A stretch of DNA of 64,000 nucleotides from Cedecea neteri (GTDB lineage Bacteria; Pseudomonadota; Gammaproteobacteria; Enterobacterales; Enterobacteriaceae). Both the position numbers and the translations under genes were made by a program. Position 1 is the stretch's first letter; each line of letters starts with the position of its first letter. The stretch covers positions 3,410,001 through 3,474,000 of the forward strand of contig NZ_CP009459.1 in the NCBI RefSeq assembly GCF_000758325.1, given 5' to 3'. Positions 63,075-64,000 of this stretch are shown piece by piece. Under the pieces are notes generated by a model. It was not told the DNA's origin. It saw only the letters and a list, made by a program, of their open reading frames with translations, and ran no database searches.

Positions 63075-63096
63075 ACCCGCCCGATGCTGGGCGGGT
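63075..63096. terminator. Stem-loop after marRAB
   Basis: ACCCGCCC / GGGCGGGT with a 6-nt loop between the marB and eamA stops. No T-tract, so a weak or Rho-assisted terminator. Confidence 0.45.
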
Positions 63097-63106
63097 GCCG
63101 CGAATA

Positions 63107-64000
63107 TCAGGATGAAGCCCGCTTCACCGACCGGCCAAAACGCAGACCAAAGACGTTAATATACAGCCCGCCCATAATCAGCACTGCTCCCAGCAACTGC
63201 ATTACCGTCAGCTTTTCACCGAGCAGCAACGCCGCGCTGGCCATACCCACCACAGGTACCAGCAGCGACAGCGGCGCCACGCGCCAGGTTTCATAGCGCC
63301 CCAGCAGCGTGCCCCAGATACCGTAGCCCACAATGGTGGAGATAAACGCCAGATAGATCAGCGACAGAATAGTCGTCATATCGATGTTCACCAGACTTTG
63401 CAGCATCGTTGCCGGGCCGTCCAGCAGCCAGCTTGCCGCAAAGAACGGCAGCACCGGGATAAGCGCACTCCAGACAATCAGCGACATGATCGCCGGGCGT
63501 TGCTCATGCTGCATGATCATCTTGTTAAAGATATTGCCGAACGCCCAGCTCATACCTGCCGCCAGGGTCAGCATAAAGCCGAGCAGCGCGACATGCTGGC
63601 CTTCGAAACTGCCCTCAATCAGCACCAGCACGCCGAAGACCGCCAGGGTGATCCCGGCCAGTTGCTTAGCCTGCAGGCGCTCGCCAAAGAAAAACGTTCC
63701 CAGAATGATGGTGAAAAACGCCTGAGACTGCAGCACCAGCGAAGCCAGCCCGGCGGGCATCCCAAACTTGATCGCAGTAAACAGGAAGGCAAACTGCCCG
63801 AAGCTGATGGTCAGCGCATAGGCTGCCAGCAGCCGGAACGGCAGCTTTGGCCGGGCCACAAACAGCAGCGCCGGAAACGCCACCAGCAAAAAGCGCAGCC
63901 CCGCCAGCATCAGCGGCGGCATATTATGTAGTCCCAGCTTAATCACTACAAAATTCACACCCCAAATCACCACCACCAGTAACGCCAGCAGTCCATCTTT
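63107..64000 (-). CDS. eamA: EamA (YdeD) cysteine/O-acetylserine exporter, start cut by right edge
   Basis: 298 codons of open frame to the window end, beginning K-D-G-L-L-A-L-L-V-V-V. E. coli EamA starts M-S-R-K-D-G-V-L, so only about three codons are missing. Two EamA repeats of five helices; N-M-P-P-L-M-L-A-G-L-R-F and Y-G-I-W-G-T-L-L-G-R-Y conserved. Exports cysteine-pathway metabolites. Convergent with marRAB as in E. coli. Confidence 0.93.
   Translation of the reverse strand, partial: KDGLLALLVVVIWGVNFVVIKLGLHNMPPLMLAGLRFLLVAFPALLFVARPKLPFRLLAAYALTISFGQFAFLFTAIKFGMPAGLASLVLQSQAFFTIILGTFFFGERLQAKQLAGITLAVFGVLVLIEGSFEGQHVALLGFMLTLAAGMSWAFGNIFNKMIMQHEQRPAIMSLIVWSALIPVLPFFAASWLLDGPATMLQSLVNIDMTTILSLIYLAFISTIVGYGIWGTLLGRYETWRVAPLSLLVPVVGMASAALLLGEKLTVMQLLGAVLIMGGLYINVFGLRFGRSVKRASS

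Noticed and set aside
1..64000. tRNA, rRNA, CRISPR array or complete insertion sequence
   Set aside because: None seen on reading; no repeat-spacer periodicity, no transposase frame with terminal repeats and no recognisable tRNA cloverleaf.

Overview
The window is a 64-kb chromosomal segment of a member of the Enterobacteriaceae. The strongest evidence is the right third, where gene order and protein sequence match the E. coli dgcF-glsB-sad-ptrR-sotB-marC/marRAB-eamA backbone. This includes a complete marO operator and a GTG-started marR. Other recognisable enterobacterial genes are digH, cdh, nlpA, dsbG and a dgcJ-like cyclase. Their order differs from E. coli, so I infer a related genus (Cedecea, Enterobacter, Kosakonia or Lelliottia type); the genus cannot be fixed from this sequence alone. 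I saw no rRNA, tRNA, CRISPR array or intact insertion sequence.

Layout, left to right. 0-4.5 kb: a LysR gene cut by the left edge and divergent from a nitronate monooxygenase, a second LysR divergent from a flavodoxin-fold oxidoreductase, and a membrane protein/ECF sigma pair. 4.5-10.1 kb: digH, then an operon of a second leuCD pair, a haloacetate-dehalogenase-like hydrolase and a LysR regulator. 10.1-12.8 kb: a cytosolic stefin (cystatin)-like protein, cdh, nlpA and two tandem tiny lipoproteins. 13.1-15.3 kb: an AT-richer accessory patch with three small genes, each preceded by the same 16-bp palindrome, followed by a chimeric ORF that joins a probable integrase start to a harpin (HrpN-like) fragment. 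15.4-24.2 kb: a P-type ATPase and a universal stress protein, divergent from a small membrane protein, an RND adaptor, an RND pump broken by a one-base frameshift and an acyltransferase. 24.2-26.3 kb: small membrane and lipoprotein genes of unknown role.

26.3-36.1 kb is a self-contained catabolic locus. It holds an ABC sugar-type importer (periplasmic binding protein, ATPase, permease), a LacI regulator with two matching operators, a PfkB kinase, and BtpA/SgcQ, TenA_E, phosphotriesterase-family, glutamine-amidotransferase-like and M20 hydrolase genes. The gene set suggests uptake and stepwise hydrolysis of a conjugated sugar or nucleoside-like compound that I cannot name.

36.3-50 kb carries mixed single genes: a DUF1345 protein, a GT9 glycosyltransferase, small exported proteins, VOC and GNAT proteins, an MFS pump with its LysR, dsbG and an alcohol dehydrogenase. 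Four diguanylate cyclases lie in 39.7-52.3 kb, three of them in tandem. The window ends with the mar locus, and eamA is cut by the right edge within its first few codons.
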